Assembly: GCA_034004685.1 (NCBI GenBank)
Contig: JAVEWG010000005.1
Location: 1 to 64,000, forward strand
Direction: 5' to 3'
DNA length: 64,000 bases
Origin: JAEUNX01 sp034004685
GTDB lineage: Bacteria; Pseudomonadota; Gammaproteobacteria; Burkholderiales; Rhodocyclaceae
Made by a program: the position numbers and the translations under genes. How positions within the stretch are numbered: the stretch's first letter is position 1; the number at the start of each line of letters is the position of its first letter. Shown here piece after piece: positions 1 to 9,765 of this stretch. A model generated the notes under the pieces. It made no database searches and had not been told where the DNA came from. It saw nothing but the letters and a program-made list of their open reading frames with translations.

Positions 1-2
1 GT

Positions 3-1319
3 CATCCTGGACGCCTGCTGGGAACCCGGCGTTTTCTGCCCCTTTTTGTCACCCAGTTCCTCGGGGCCTTCAACGACAACTTGTTCAAAAACGCCCTGGT
101 GGTGTTGCTCACCTTCCAGGCCGCCGGGTGGACCGCCCTGACGCCGGCAGTGCTGGCCAATCTGGCGGCAGGCACCTTCATCCTGCCCTTCTTCGTCTTT
201 TCCGCCACCGCCGGGCAATTCGCCGACAAGTTCGACAAGGCCCGCCTCACCCGCCTGATCAAGCTCCTGGAGATGGGCATCATGGCTCTGGCCCTGCTGG
301 GCTTCGCACTCCACCAGCCGGGCCTCCTGTTCGGTGCCCTGTTCCTGCTGGGCCTCCACTCCACCCTGTTTGGTCCCATCAAATATGCCTTGCTGCCCCA
401 GCACCTGGCGCAGGGCGAGCTGGTGGCGGGCAACGCTTTGGTGGAGGCCGGCACCTTCGTGGCAATCCTGCTGGGAACCCTCGCCGGAGGCCTGCTGGCG
501 GCGGCCCCCCAGGCAGGATTCTGGATCGGGCTGGCGGGCCTGGCGACAGCCTCCCTGGGCTACCTGGCGAGCCGCCAGATCCCCCCCGCCCCTCCGCCGG
601 CACCCACCCTGGCGATCGCCTTCAACCCCTTCACGGAAACCTGCCGCAACATCGTCTTCGCGCGGAAAAACCCCACCGTGTTCGAAGGGATCCTCGGGAT
701 CTCCTGGTTCTGGCTGTATGGCGCCCTGTTTCTGGCCCAGGTGCCCGCCTACGCCAAGGTGCACCTGGGGGGCGGCGAAGGCACCGTGACCCTGCTGCTG
801 GCCGCCTTCACGGTGGGCATCGGCATCGGCTCCTTGCTGTGCGAACGGCTATCGGGCGGGCATCTGGAAGTGGGCCTGGTGCCCCTGGGGGCCATCGGCC
901 TGACCCTGTTCGGCGTGGATCTGGCCCTGGCCTCACCCGCCAGCGCGGATCTGGCGGGCCAAGGGGTGGGGGCGGTGCTGGCCCAGCCCGGCGCCTGGCG
1001 GCTGCTGATGGACCTCATCCTGCTGGGAACCTTCGGCGGCCTCTTCATCGTGCCCCTGTACACCCTGATCCAGAGCCGCTCGGAGGTCGCCCACCGGGCC
1101 CGGCTCATCGCCACCAACAACATCCTCAACGCACTGTTCATGGTGGTGGGAGCCCTGGGGGCGGCGGCCCTGCTGGCTGGCGGGCTGTCCATCCCCCAGC
1201 TGTTCGCCCTGGCCGCCACGATCAACGGCCTCGTGGCGATCCACCTATGCCGCCGGGAACCGGCATTCTGGCATCGCTTCACCGCCTGGCTGGGGCAAAG
1301 GATCGACCGGGGATCCTGA
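3..1319 (+). CDS. MFS transporter, LplT-like, 5'-truncated by window edge
   Basis: About 438 codons of a multi-pass membrane carrier are visible, and the reading frame is open to the first bases of the window, so the true start lies outside. The visible N-terminal motif QFLGAFNDN and the later motif ELVAGNALVEAGTFVAILLG are characteristic of the MFS branch that includes lysophospholipid flippase LplT and the MFS domains fused to acyl-ACP synthetases. By family, the role would be moving lysophospholipid or a related lipid across the inner membrane, but substrate cannot be read from sequence. An internal TTG at 81 could be mistaken for a start; homology upstream of it argues against this. The downstream DUF2339 gene follows after about 18 bases. 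Confidence 0.8.
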   Translation, partial: HPGRLLGTRRFLPLFVTQFLGAFNDNLFKNALVVLLTFQAAGWTALTPAVLANLAAGTFILPFFVFSATAGQFADKFDKARLTRLIKLLEMGIMALALLGFALHQPGLLFGALFLLGLHSTLFGPIKYALLPQHLAQGELVAGNALVEAGTFVAILLGTLAGGLLAAAPQAGFWIGLAGLATASLGYLASRQIPPAPPPAPTLAIAFNPFTETCRNIVFARKNPTVFEGILGISWFWLYGALFLAQVPAYAKVHLGGGEGTVTLLLAAFTVGIGIGSLLCERLSGGHLEVGLVPLGAIGLTLFGVDLALASPASADLAGQGVGAVLAQPGAWRLLMDLILLGTFGGLFIVPLYTLIQSRSEVAHRARLIATNNILNALFMVVGALGAAALLAGGLSIPQLFALAATINGLVAIHLCRREPAFWHRFTAWLGQRIDRGS

Positions 1320-1337
1320 TTATCAAGGAGCATGGGC

Positions 1338-3977
1338 ATGAACTGGATCGTGGGAATTCTCGTGGGAGCCTGGCTGGGGGGCATCCTTGCCGGCGGTGGC
1401 GGCGCCCTGGCGGGGGCAGCCCTAGCCTTGGTGGCGATCCAGAACTGGAACAAGACCCAGGACTTGCGGCAAACCCCCGAACGCCTGCGGATCCTGGAAA
1501 GCCGGGTAGCCACCCTGGAGGCGGAGCTGGCCGCCCGGAGGGAAGGGACCAGCCCGATCCAGTCGGAGGCGGACGCCAGCCTGGCAAGCCAGCCAGTCCA
1601 GGAGGAATCCGTACCAGCCCCGACACCCCCAGCGGTGGACGCCACCCCTGGCGAACTGGATGCCCTCTACCAACGCTTCCGCGCCTGGTTGTTCGGGGGC
1701 AACACCCTGGTGCGGGTGGGGGTGCTGGTGTTGTTCTTCGGCCTGGCCTTCCTGGCCCGTTACGCCGCGGACCGGGGTCTGGTCCCGGCGCAATTGCGCC
1801 TGGCGGGGATTGCCGCCGGCGGGGTGGCCCTGCTGGTGGCCGGCTGGCGCCTGCGGGAACGCCGGAGCGGCTACGCCCTCAGCCTCCAGGGCGGAGGGGT
1901 GGCGGTGCTCTACCTCACGGTGTTCGCCGCCCTGCGTCTGTATGACCTGCTGCCCGCCGGCCTGGCCTTCACGCTGTTGCTGGCCATCGTGGCCCTCTCG
2001 GCCCTCCTCGCCATCCTGCAAAACGCCCCGGCCCTGGCGGTGATCGGCAGCGCCGGCGGCTTCGTGGCACCGATCCTGGCGTCCACCGGCCAGGGCAGCC
2101 ATATCCAACTCTTCAGCTACTACACCCTGCTCAACGCCGGGGTGCTGCTGATGGCTTGGCGGCGAGCCTGGCGCCTGCTCAATCTGGTGGGCTTCGCCTT
2201 CACTTTCATGATCGGCCTGGCCTGGGGCGCCCGCTACTACCAGCCGGCCTTCCTGGCCAGCACCGAGCCCTTCCTGATCGTTTTCTTCCTGATGTATCTG
2301 GCGGCGGCGGTGTTCTACGCCTTCCGCCACGCGCCGGATCTGAAGCATTACGTGGATGGCACCCTGGTGTTCGGCCTGCCGGTGGTGGCCTTCGGGCTCC
2401 AGGCCGGGTTGGTGCGGGAGCTTCCCTTCGCCCTGGCCTGGAGCGCCCTGGCCTTGGGGGGCCTCTACGTGCTATTGGCCCGCTGGCTCCACGCCCGCCA
2501 CGATCCCAGGCTGGAACTGCTGGTGGAAGCCTTTCTGGCCCTAGGGGTGGCCTTCCTCACCCTGGCGATCCCCCTCGCCCTGGAGGGCCGATGGACCGCC
2601 GCCGCCTGGGCCCTGGAAGGCGCCGCCCTGGTGTGGGTGGGGCAGCGCCAGGGCCGGCGTCTGGCCAGCGCCGCTGGTTTTCTGCTGCAGCTGGCTGCCG
2701 GCCTGGCCTTCGTGGATGGCGGTGGCCTGGCTGAATTTGGCCGGACTCTGCCGGTTTTCAACAGCCACTGCCTGGGCGCCCTGCTGCTGGCCCTGGCGGG
2801 CCTTTTCGCCGGCCGCCTGGCCCACGCCCGCCGCCATCCCTGGCCCTGGCTGGTCCCGGCCGGCTGGTTGATGCTGGCGTGGGGCGGATTCTGGTGGGTG
2901 GCCGGCGGCCTGACCGAGCTTTCCGCCCAGCTTGTCTCTCACCGGATGCCGGCGGCGAGCCTGCTGTTCCTGGCCGCCAGCGCCACCCTGGGGGCCTGGG
3001 TCGCCCGCCGGGCCGCCTGGGACCAACTGGCTCTGGCCGGACTGGCAGGCTTGCCAGGGATGGCCCTGTCCCTGCTTCTGTCGGGCCTCCATGGCCAGGC
3101 GCCGGGGGACCACCTGGGCTGGCTGGCCTGGCCCCTGGCCCTGGCCTTGCATTTCCGGGCCCTGGCCTGGAGCGAATCCTCCCCCACGCCCCGGCCCCTA
3201 CTGCCAGCCTGGCACGGCATCGGGGTATGGGTGATCGCCCTCACCCTGGGCTGGGAGCTGGCCGAGCGCCTGGCGGACCTGGTGCCGGGCAGCGGCTGGG
3301 CCCTGGCCCAATGGGGCATCGCCGGCAGCCTGGCCCTGGGGCTGGTGGTTCGCCTGTCCCGCCAGGCCGCCTGGCCCCTGACCGCCTGGGGGCCCGCCTA
3401 TCTGGCCCAGGGGGCCGGAGGGGTAGCGGCGGCCCTGCTGGCCTGGGGCGTGGGGGCCAGCGCCTTCTCCAATGGCGATGCCCGGCCCTTGGCCTACCTG
3501 CCCCTCCTCAACCCCCTGGACCTGGCCACGGCCCTCATGGCCCTGGCGGTACTCCATTGGCGGCAGCATCTGGCGGATTGGGCCGAGCCGCCGCGGTGGC
3601 AAGGATTCATCCTGCCCACCCTGGGAGCCGCCCTGTTCCTGGCTGCCAGCGCGGCGGTACTGCGGGCGACGCATCACCTGGCGGGGGTTCCCTACGCCCT
3701 GGGTTCCCTGCTGGCCTCCGCCACCGCCCAGGCCGCCCTGTCCCTGTTCTGGGGCCTTACAGGGCTGGTGCTGATGCTCCTGGCCAGCCGGCGGGGTCTG
3801 CGCCCGCTCTGGATCGCCGGGGCGGGCCTGATGGCCCTGGTGGTAGCCAAGCTGTTCCTGGTGGATATGGCCGCTAGCGGCACCCTGCCCCGCATCGTGT
3901 CCTTCATCGGCGCGGGCTTGCTGCTGCTGGTGGTAGGCTATTTTTCGCCCCTGCCGCCGAAGGAGGAGCAGGCATGA
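1338..3977 (+). CDS. DUF2339 polytopic membrane protein
   Basis: 879-residue predicted membrane protein of the DUF2339 family, function unknown. It opens with one membrane segment (about residues 3-30), then a short coiled coil rich in Leu, Arg and Glu (about 40-70), a Pro/Ala-rich linker, and then a very long run of hydrophobic helices to the C-terminus. I chose ATG 1338 rather than ATG 1332 because the AAGGAG at 1325-1330 is seven bases from 1338 but only one from 1332. The gene overlaps the next (DUF3999) by ATGA, and these two families commonly sit together, so they probably form one envelope system. Confidence 0.85.
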   Translation: MNWIVGILVGAWLGGILAGGGGALAGAALALVAIQNWNKTQDLRQTPERLRILESRVATLEAELAARREGTSPIQSEADASLASQPVQEESVPAPTPPAVDATPGELDALYQRFRAWLFGGNTLVRVGVLVLFFGLAFLARYAADRGLVPAQLRLAGIAAGGVALLVAGWRLRERRSGYALSLQGGGVAVLYLTVFAALRLYDLLPAGLAFTLLLAIVALSALLAILQNAPALAVIGSAGGFVAPILASTGQGSHIQLFSYYTLLNAGVLLMAWRRAWRLLNLVGFAFTFMIGLAWGARYYQPAFLASTEPFLIVFFLMYLAAAVFYAFRHAPDLKHYVDGTLVFGLPVVAFGLQAGLVRELPFALAWSALALGGLYVLLARWLHARHDPRLELLVEAFLALGVAFLTLAIPLALEGRWTAAAWALEGAALVWVGQRQGRRLASAAGFLLQLAAGLAFVDGGGLAEFGRTLPVFNSHCLGALLLALAGLFAGRLAHARRHPWPWLVPAGWLMLAWGGFWWVAGGLTELSAQLVSHRMPAASLLFLAASATLGAWVARRAAWDQLALAGLAGLPGMALSLLLSGLHGQAPGDHLGWLAWPLALALHFRALAWSESSPTPRPLLPAWHGIGVWVIALTLGWELAERLADLVPGSGWALAQWGIAGSLALGLVVRLSRQAAWPLTAWGPAYLAQGAGGVAAALLAWGVGASAFSNGDARPLAYLPLLNPLDLATALMALAVLHWRQHLADWAEPPRWQGFILPTLGAALFLAASAAVLRATHHLAGVPYALGSLLASATAQAALSLFWGLTGLVLMLLASRRGLRPLWIAGAGLMALVVAKLFLVDMAASGTLPRIVSFIGAGLLLLVVGYFSPLPPKEEQA

Positions 3978-5311
3978 AGCGCTCGCTCCTAAGCCTGGCC
4001 CTGCTCATGGGTTCCGGCCTTGCCCCCGCCGGGGAGAGGCCGGCGGACTTTGCCACCCGCCTGCCCATAGACGTCCCCCCCGGTGCCGCCCTGGTGCGCA
4101 TCACCCTGCCGGAGGCGGCCTATGCTGCCCTGGCCGGGCCCGATCTGGCGGATCTGCGGATCTTCAACGGCGCCGGCGAAGCCCTGCCGGTGACCCGCCT
4201 GCCGGCCCCCCGGGAGATCTCCCGGATCACTGCCCAGACACCCCTGCTGGCCCTGCCTGACCCCCCCACCCCCGGCGGGGAGGCCCGGTTGCGGATCAGC
4301 CGCACCCCTGACGGCACCCTGCTGCGGGTCGAACTGGACCCCCCGACCCCCGGCGGCACCTCGCCCCCCACCCGCCCCGCCCGCTACCTGGCGGACCTCC
4401 AGCCCCTGGGCCACCCCATCACCGCCGTGGTACTCAACCCCGCCGAGCCCGACCCCTTCGAAGGCAGCCTGAGCCTGGAGACCTCCGATGACCTGGCCCG
4501 CTGGCAATCCCTGGGCACCGAGCGGGTGCTCGCCATCGGCCAGGGCGCGACGCGGGTAGAACGCCTGCGCATCGAACTGCCCGGAATCCGCGCCCGCTAC
4601 CTGCGTCTGACGTGGACCACCGGCCCCGCCCCGGTGGGCCTGGCCAGCCTGGCCCTGGAGCACAGCGCCGCCGGCGAAGCGCCTCGCCAGTGGCTGAAGC
4701 TCTCGCCCCAGCCCGGCGACGCACCGGGCGAGTGGCGCTACGCGGCCCCTGGCCTGTTTCCGTTTGACCGCCTGCGAGTGGAAGTCGAGGCCAACAGCGT
4801 GGCCCAGGTGCGTATCGCCAGCCGCGCCAGCCGCCGGGAGCCTTGGCGGTTCCGGGGTGGCCTGACCACCTACCGGATCAAGCAGCCGGGGGGCGAAATC
4901 GCCGCGCCGGACCACGTCTTGCCCCTCGGCCGGGATCCCCTGTGGCAACTCACCCTGGAACCGCCCGGGGGCGCCGGTCCCACCCTGGCCCTGGGCTGGC
5001 AGCCGGAAACCCTGGTCTTCGCGGCCCGGGGCGAGCCGCCCTACACCCTGGCCCTGGGCCAGGCCCGCCTGCCGGCGGCCTTCCTCCCGGCGGCATCCCT
5101 GATCCCCGGCCATGGCACTGAGCGGGCCCCGGTTCTGGCGGAGGGCCGGGTGCTCACCCCCGCCAACGCCACCCCCTCGCCCATCCGCCGGGATGCCCCG
5201 GCCTGGCAGGACGGCCGGGGCCTGGCCCTGTGGGCTGTGCTGGTGCTGGGGGTCGGGGTGCTGGGGTGGATGGCGGCGGGATTGGTCCGGGCCCGCGCCA
5301 GCAAACCATAA
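3974..5311 (+). CDS. DUF3999 envelope protein
   Basis: 445 residues, translationally coupled to the DUF2339 gene by an ATGA overlap. There is a Sec signal peptide (about residues 1-20), a Pro-rich beta-type extracytoplasmic body and one C-terminal membrane helix (about 415-440) followed by a short basic tail. The layout is that of a periplasmic domain anchored at its C-terminus. Family function is unknown; the pairing with DUF2339 suggests a joint role in the envelope. That partnership is inferred from gene order only. Confidence 0.8.
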   Translation: MKRSLLSLALLMGSGLAPAGERPADFATRLPIDVPPGAALVRITLPEAAYAALAGPDLADLRIFNGAGEALPVTRLPAPREISRITAQTPLLALPDPPTPGGEARLRISRTPDGTLLRVELDPPTPGGTSPPTRPARYLADLQPLGHPITAVVLNPAEPDPFEGSLSLETSDDLARWQSLGTERVLAIGQGATRVERLRIELPGIRARYLRLTWTTGPAPVGLASLALEHSAAGEAPRQWLKLSPQPGDAPGEWRYAAPGLFPFDRLRVEVEANSVAQVRIASRASRREPWRFRGGLTTYRIKQPGGEIAAPDHVLPLGRDPLWQLTLEPPGGAGPTLALGWQPETLVFAARGEPPYTLALGQARLPAAFLPAASLIPGHGTERAPVLAEGRVLTPANATPSPIRRDAPAWQDGRGLALWAVLVLGVGVLGWMAAGLVRARASKP

Positions 5312-5404
5312 GGGGCGGGTCAGCGCCCGGCCCGCGGATACACCGCCCTCGACAACCGTTCACCCCAACTACAACGACAAATACCCACAGGAGGAGTCAC
5401 CGAA

Positions 5405-5833
5405 ATGTCCATTCCCGCGGAAATCTGGACCGGCCAATGGCGCTGGAAAGCCGATACGGCCCAATTCACCAATCCCGCCCAAAAACACGTCTGGAAGGAG
5501 CAGACCCAGGAGGTGGTGGTCAAGGGCAACAAACTGTCCATGAAGACCCGCCAGGTTTCCATGGACGGCGCCACCCGGAGCTGGACCTGGGAGGGCGCCT
5601 TCGACGGCCAGCCGCGCCCCATCACCTGGGACCAGGACGGCAGCATCATGGCCACCATCAGCTTCATCCTGCTCAAGGATCTGCTGGGTGGGGACGTTTT
5701 CCAGTCCGCCGATGGCACGTTCACCGGTTCGGAGCACTTCGTGATCAGCGAAAATCTGCTCCAGGTGTGGGGGGCTTCCACCAGTGGCGGCAAGCAATAC
5801 ACCTATTTCGAGGAGTGGGAACGGATAGGGTGA
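5405..5833 (+). CDS. Small hypothetical protein
   Basis: 142 residues with no signal peptide, no membrane helix and no motif I recognise. It is rich in Trp, Thr and Gln and looks like a single beta-rich domain (repeated short strands such as RQVSMDGATRSW and DGTFTGSEHFV), which fits a small beta-barrel or lipocalin-like fold, but this is a guess. A clear AGGAGG lies about ten bases before the ATG. It stands alone after the DUF3999 gene and is followed by a GC-rich hairpin. Function unknown. Confidence 0.65.
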   Translation: MSIPAEIWTGQWRWKADTAQFTNPAQKHVWKEQTQEVVVKGNKLSMKTRQVSMDGATRSWTWEGAFDGQPRPITWDQDGSIMATISFILLKDLLGGDVFQSADGTFTGSEHFVISENLLQVWGASTSGGKQYTYFEEWERIG

Positions 5834-5857
5834 CCCCCTGGGGGTAGGGTAGGCACA

Positions 5858-5883
5858 GCGCCCCTCCCGCGGGGGAGGGGCGC
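5858..5883 (+). terminator. GC-rich hairpin after the small hypothetical gene
   Basis: A 10-bp perfect inverted repeat (GCGCCCCTCC with GGAGGGGCGC) separated by six bases, 24 bases after the stop codon at 5833. There is no T-tract after it on the plus strand, so it may be an mRNA end stabiliser rather than an intrinsic terminator. Confidence 0.4.
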
Positions 5884-5934
5884 CAGCTTCACCCCGGCGG
5901 CTCGGCGCACGCACCGCCCATCCGCTGGATCGCC

Positions 5935-5972
5935 AAAAAAAACAAGGCCCCCGGGCAATCGCCCGGGGGCCT
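5935..5972 (-). terminator. Intrinsic terminator of the PhoX-like gene
   Basis: A 12-bp perfect stem (AGGCCCCCGGGC with GCCCGGGGGCCT) with loop AATC at 5945-5972. Read on the minus strand, it is followed at once by a T-rich tract (the A-run 5935-5945 on the plus strand). It lies 34 bases beyond the stop of the minus-strand gene at 6006. Confidence 0.85.
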
Positions 5973-6005
5973 GTTCATGTGCACCTGTTTACCGCCGGTT
6001 CAGGC

Positions 6006-7367
6006 TCACTCGCCGTCGCGTTGGAGTTTGCCGGCGTGCAGGCCCTGGTCGGCCCGGATCATGATGGTGCGATCAACGCCACTGTCGGGATGCTGCACGT
6101 TGATGTAGGCCACGTTCTGCTCGAACTTGTCGAAGTACAGGCCCGTGCTCTCCGCCCCCTTGGTGGACAGGCTGGCCCACTTGCCGATGGCCTCGGCCAC
6201 GCCGTCCTCGTCTTCATCCTGGGCGAACCAGATGTCTTCCACGCCGCCGGGCTGGTCTTCCACGATGTAGATGTTGCCCTTGGCATCGATGGCCAGGTTA
6301 TCCGGATTGGTGAAGGCGCTGCCGGCGGGCTGGCCGGTGGCCATGTCCCGGGTATTGCGGCTGGCGAAGAGCTTCACTTCATTGCTGGCCAGGTTGATGG
6401 AGAAGACCTTGTGGTTGGTGGTGGTGGCCACGAACAGCAGCTGATGGCCACCCTTCAGGGTCTTGATCTCCAGGTCTTCCGGGCGGTCGAAACCGGTGCC
6501 CTTGAAGGCGGCCAGCTTGGGGGTGGCACGGCCATCCAGGGCGCTCAGCCCGTTGGGGTCGGTGACCACCTTGGCCCCCGGCAGGGGCACCCCCATGGCG
6601 TTGGTGAGGGGAATCCAGCTGGCGGCGCCCGTGGCTTCCTTGACGCTGCCATCCCCCACCCGCAGCACGAAGGTCTGGCCGGCAGCGAAGTAGTCGTCGC
6701 CGTTATCGGCGCGGGGGTTGGCGGAAACGAACTTGAAGATGTAGCTGTCGTTGCGTTCGTCGATGAAGTAGAGGTTGTTGTCCTTGTCGAAGGCCAGGCC
6801 CTCATGGGACACCCGGGGCAGGATGGCGCGATGGACGAAGTTGATGTCGGCCGGTGCGGCCAGGGGGTTGGTCACCTCGAACAGGCGGCCATAGATGCTG
6901 GTGGGGGCGGCGGGATCGCTCCAGGACTCTTCGGCGGTCAGGAAACTGCCCCAGGGGGTCCAGCGGGAGGCGTCGAAGGCCACGTGGCTGTCGAGGGCGG
7001 GGGACGGGGACGGGCTGTGCCAGATGGTGGTGGTGATCATGGTGCGCAGGTCGGTGCGCTGGATGCCGGCCTGGCCGGTTTCGAACACGGTGAACAAGTA
7101 GCGCCCCGCCTCGGGACCGGTCTCGTTGGCGGTATGCATGTCGTAGTTGCCGCTGTCGAAGCGGCGGGCCTGACTGGGGTCCCGGGCGACGATGGTCATC
7201 TGGCTGAAGTTGGGAGCGGACAGGCGGTAGGGCGCTGCCTCTGGCAGGGTGGCCTCCCCCACGTCACCCACCAGGGGCTTGAAGTGGCTGAAGGCGGTGC
7301 CGTCGGCCAGGGCGGACGAACCGGCCAGGAGGAATCCGATGGCAAGGGAGAGTTGCTTGAGCGTCAT
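6006..7367 (-). CDS. PhoX-like (DUF839) secreted protein
   Basis: 453 residues with a Sec signal peptide (about 1-22, ending SSALA-DG). The body has a beta-propeller-like series containing HEGLAFDKDNNLYFIDE, FDRPEDLEI and NPDNLAIDAKGNIYIVEDQ, which match the DUF839/PhoX family. Known PhoX members are calcium- and iron-dependent periplasmic alkaline phosphatases; others in DUF839 are uncharacterised, and this one is shorter than classical PhoX. I moved the start from a longer open frame to ATG 7367 because the signal peptide begins there. It is monocistronic with a strong terminator. No Pho box was identified. Confidence 0.7.
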   Translation of the reverse strand: MTLKQLSLAIGFLLAGSSALADGTAFSHFKPLVGDVGEATLPEAAPYRLSAPNFSQMTIVARDPSQARRFDSGNYDMHTANETGPEAGRYLFTVFETGQAGIQRTDLRTMITTTIWHSPSPSPALDSHVAFDASRWTPWGSFLTAEESWSDPAAPTSIYGRLFEVTNPLAAPADINFVHRAILPRVSHEGLAFDKDNNLYFIDERNDSYIFKFVSANPRADNGDDYFAAGQTFVLRVGDGSVKEATGAASWIPLTNAMGVPLPGAKVVTDPNGLSALDGRATPKLAAFKGTGFDRPEDLEIKTLKGGHQLLFVATTTNHKVFSINLASNEVKLFASRNTRDMATGQPAGSAFTNPDNLAIDAKGNIYIVEDQPGGVEDIWFAQDEDEDGVAEAIGKWASLSTKGAESTGLYFDKFEQNVAYINVQHPDSGVDRTIMIRADQGLHAGKLQRDGE

Positions 7368-7549
7368 GGCTAGGTACCTGAGTGGCTTTGACTGTCGGGA
7401 TTGGGGGCGGGCGTCGGCGGCCCTGCTTGGGCCGCCGATGTCCGCCCCGCACCATAGCGACGCCAGATGACCGGGGTATTTCCTTGCGGATCTGACCCTG
7501 CCGCGGGGCGCGGCTCGCCAACGCCAACCTGGGCCGCGCCCCAACCCCC

Positions 7550-8257
7550 TCAGTCGGCCCCGCCCCCCGCCGCAACCTCATCCTGGGGCTGATTGCGGTC
7601 GGCGATGAAGATCCCCTCGCAACTGGCGGTCATCACCTCGCCGGCCCATAGCTCGCCGATCAGGAACTTCTTGCGGCCCTCGATCCGGTCGATCCTCGCC
7701 ACCAGCCGCAGGGGGGTGTTGACCGGGGTAGGGCGGAGATAGCGGGTGGCCAGGGTGCCGGTGCGCCCGCCGGTGCCGGAGATGCGCTGACCCGCCCCCA
7801 GGAGCTGGTCGAAAAGCAGGGCGATCACCCCCCCGTGGAGGTAGCCGAAGGGCCCTTCGTAGGCCCAGCCGGGGGTCGCCAGGGCGTGGATGCAGCCATC
7901 TTCCTGCCACATCCGCATGGGGGGAGCCAGGGCGTTGCTCTGGCCGATGGCCGGGCTCATCTCATAGAGCAGATCGGGCATCTGACCCTGGCTGGCAGCG
8001 ATGTGCTCGGCCTGGGCCTGGTGACCCACCAGGGGCTCGGCGGCTTCGAGGCGCCCGGCCTCCCGGGCCAGGGCGGCAGCCACGGAGCGCAGCAGCTCGG
8101 GCGAGGGATTGGCAGTCAGGGAGGCGCCGTTGAGGCGCCGCAAGACTTCGGCCAGCTCCCGCCGGGCCTGCCAGGTGTCATTGACCGCCGGGCGCAATTC
8201 GGAACTGGTGGCGATCCGGACCGAGGCGTTGTAGGCGATGGAGGGGGTTTCCGGCAT
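7550..8257 (-). CDS. PaaI-type hotdog thioesterase
   Basis: 235 residues. The C-terminal half is a hotdog domain with the signature GYLHGGVIALLFDQLLG followed by TLATRYLRPTPVNTPLRL, as in PaaI/YbgC-like acyl-CoA thioesterases. The N-terminal 90 or so residues are an extra helical segment of unknown role. The substrate cannot be predicted. ATG 8257 gives a normal start; an in-frame upstream ATG at 8308 would add 17 residues, and neither has a clear ribosome site. The gene is separated from the PhoX-like gene and the kinase gene on both sides and is likely monocistronic. Confidence 0.7.
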   Translation of the reverse strand: MPETPSIAYNASVRIATSSELRPAVNDTWQARRELAEVLRRLNGASLTANPSPELLRSVAAALAREAGRLEAAEPLVGHQAQAEHIAASQGQMPDLLYEMSPAIGQSNALAPPMRMWQEDGCIHALATPGWAYEGPFGYLHGGVIALLFDQLLGAGQRISGTGGRTGTLATRYLRPTPVNTPLRLVARIDRIEGRKKFLIGELWAGEVMTASCEGIFIADRNQPQDEVAAGGGAD

Positions 8258-8353
8258 GGTGGTGGGGCCCGATGGTTGAAGGGGAAAAGGTGGCCGCAAA
8301 GGGCCCAAAAAGTATCTCTGGGGGGTACGGCCCAGGTCAATTCCACGGGGGAT

Positions 8354-9751
8354 TCAGGCTTTCCGCGCCGAGAGGGTCTGGGGCAAGGTGATCCGGAAGG
8401 TGGTGAGCCCCGCCGCCGAAACCACCGTGACCCGCCCACCGTGGGCCGCCACGATGGACTGGGTGATGGCCAGCCCCAGGCCAGCCCCTTCGCCGTGGCG
8501 ATGGCGGTCCGGGCTGGCCCGGTGAAAACGCTCGAAGATGCGGGCGAGCTGATCCGGCGGGATGGTTTCCCCCGGGTTGCTGACGGCAAGGCTGGCCTGG
8601 CCCTCCCCCTGGGCGATGGCGATGGCCACCCGGCCGCCGGCCGGGGTATGGCGCAGGGCGTTGGAGAGGAGGTTGGAGAGGGCCCGGCGCAGCATCAGGC
8701 GGTCGCCCCTCACCGTGGCGGCCCCCTCCACGGTGAGGGCGATGCCCTTTTCCTCCGCCAGGGCTTCATAGAACTCCGCCAGGGCCCGGGCCTCATCCGC
8801 CAGGGCCACCGTTTCCCCCGGATGGGGCAGGCGCCCCTCCTCGGCCTGGGCCAGGAACAGCATGTCACTCACCATTCGGGCAATGCGCTCGAACTCCTCC
8901 AGGTTGGAGGCCAGCACCTCCCGGTATTCCTCCGGGCCACGGGGCTGGGAAAGGGCCACGGCGGTCTGGGTCATGAGGTTGGAGACCGGAGTGCGCAGCT
9001 CGTGGGCGATGTCGGCGGAAAAATCCGACAGGCGCTGGAAGGCCGCCTCCAGCCGGGCCAGCATGCCGTTCAAGGCCTCCACCAGCTCCGCCACTTCCGC
9101 CGGGGCATCCCCCTCCGCCAGCCGCTCCCCCAGGCGATCCGCCGACAGGCCCCGGGCGGTGGCGGCCACCCGCCGCAGGGGGGCCAGGCCCCGGTGGGCC
9201 ACCAGCCAGCCGAACAGGGCGGCCACCAGGGCCACCCCGCAGATCCCAAACCACAGGCGGTAACGCACCGCCTCCAGGAAGACCACGTGGTGGGAAGTGT
9301 CCAGAGCCATCAAGACCCGCACCCCCCGGGGCGGCGCCCCCGCCAGGGTCAGGGCGGCTTCCCGCCCCTGGAAATGACGGCCCGCCAGCTGCCAGACGCC
9401 CCCCCGGGGCGGCAGCGGAGCCCCCCCTTGCTGGGCCGGGGCGAACAGTTCGGCATGAACGGCGTGGATCAGGGCGCCGGATTCGTCCCACACCAGGAGG
9501 CCCACCAGGTCGTGACCCACGAAGGCATCCTCCAGGCGGCGGGGCAGGCCGGCCCGGGCCGCCGGGGTGGCGGCCCCCTGGAGCAGGTGCTCCACCAGGG
9601 CCAGTTTGCCCGCCAGTTCGTGCTCGTCCAGTTCCCGGAAATGGGCTTCCACCGCCCGCCCTAGCGCCAGGCCCACCAGCACCAGCAGGCTGGCGGTGAC
9701 CAGGGCAAAGAGCAGGGCCAGCCGGGCGGTGAGGGAGAGGGGGCGTTTCAT
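8354..9751 (-). CDS. Heavy-metal-type sensor histidine kinase
   Basis: 465-residue inner-membrane kinase of the CusS/IrlS type. TM1 is about residues 11-31, a periplasmic sensor loop of about 130 residues follows, TM2 is about 166-186, then HAMP (187-240), the H-box with phospho-acceptor His250 in DIAHELRTPVSN, an N-box (RALSNLLSNALRH) and a glycine-rich ATP lid (GAGLGLAI). It should phosphorylate the response regulator encoded just upstream in transcription (9915-10595). Unusually, a 140-bp intergenic repeat separates the two. Copper or another metal is the family expectation; the ligand is not shown here and no copper efflux gene is adjacent. Confidence 0.85.
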   Translation of the reverse strand: MKRPLSLTARLALLFALVTASLLVLVGLALGRAVEAHFRELDEHELAGKLALVEHLLQGAATPAARAGLPRRLEDAFVGHDLVGLLVWDESGALIHAVHAELFAPAQQGGAPLPPRGGVWQLAGRHFQGREAALTLAGAPPRGVRVLMALDTSHHVVFLEAVRYRLWFGICGVALVAALFGWLVAHRGLAPLRRVAATARGLSADRLGERLAEGDAPAEVAELVEALNGMLARLEAAFQRLSDFSADIAHELRTPVSNLMTQTAVALSQPRGPEEYREVLASNLEEFERIARMVSDMLFLAQAEEGRLPHPGETVALADEARALAEFYEALAEEKGIALTVEGAATVRGDRLMLRRALSNLLSNALRHTPAGGRVAIAIAQGEGQASLAVSNPGETIPPDQLARIFERFHRASPDRHRHGEGAGLGLAITQSIVAAHGGRVTVVSAAGLTTFRITLPQTLSARKA

Positions 9752-9765
9752 CCTGAAAAACGCGG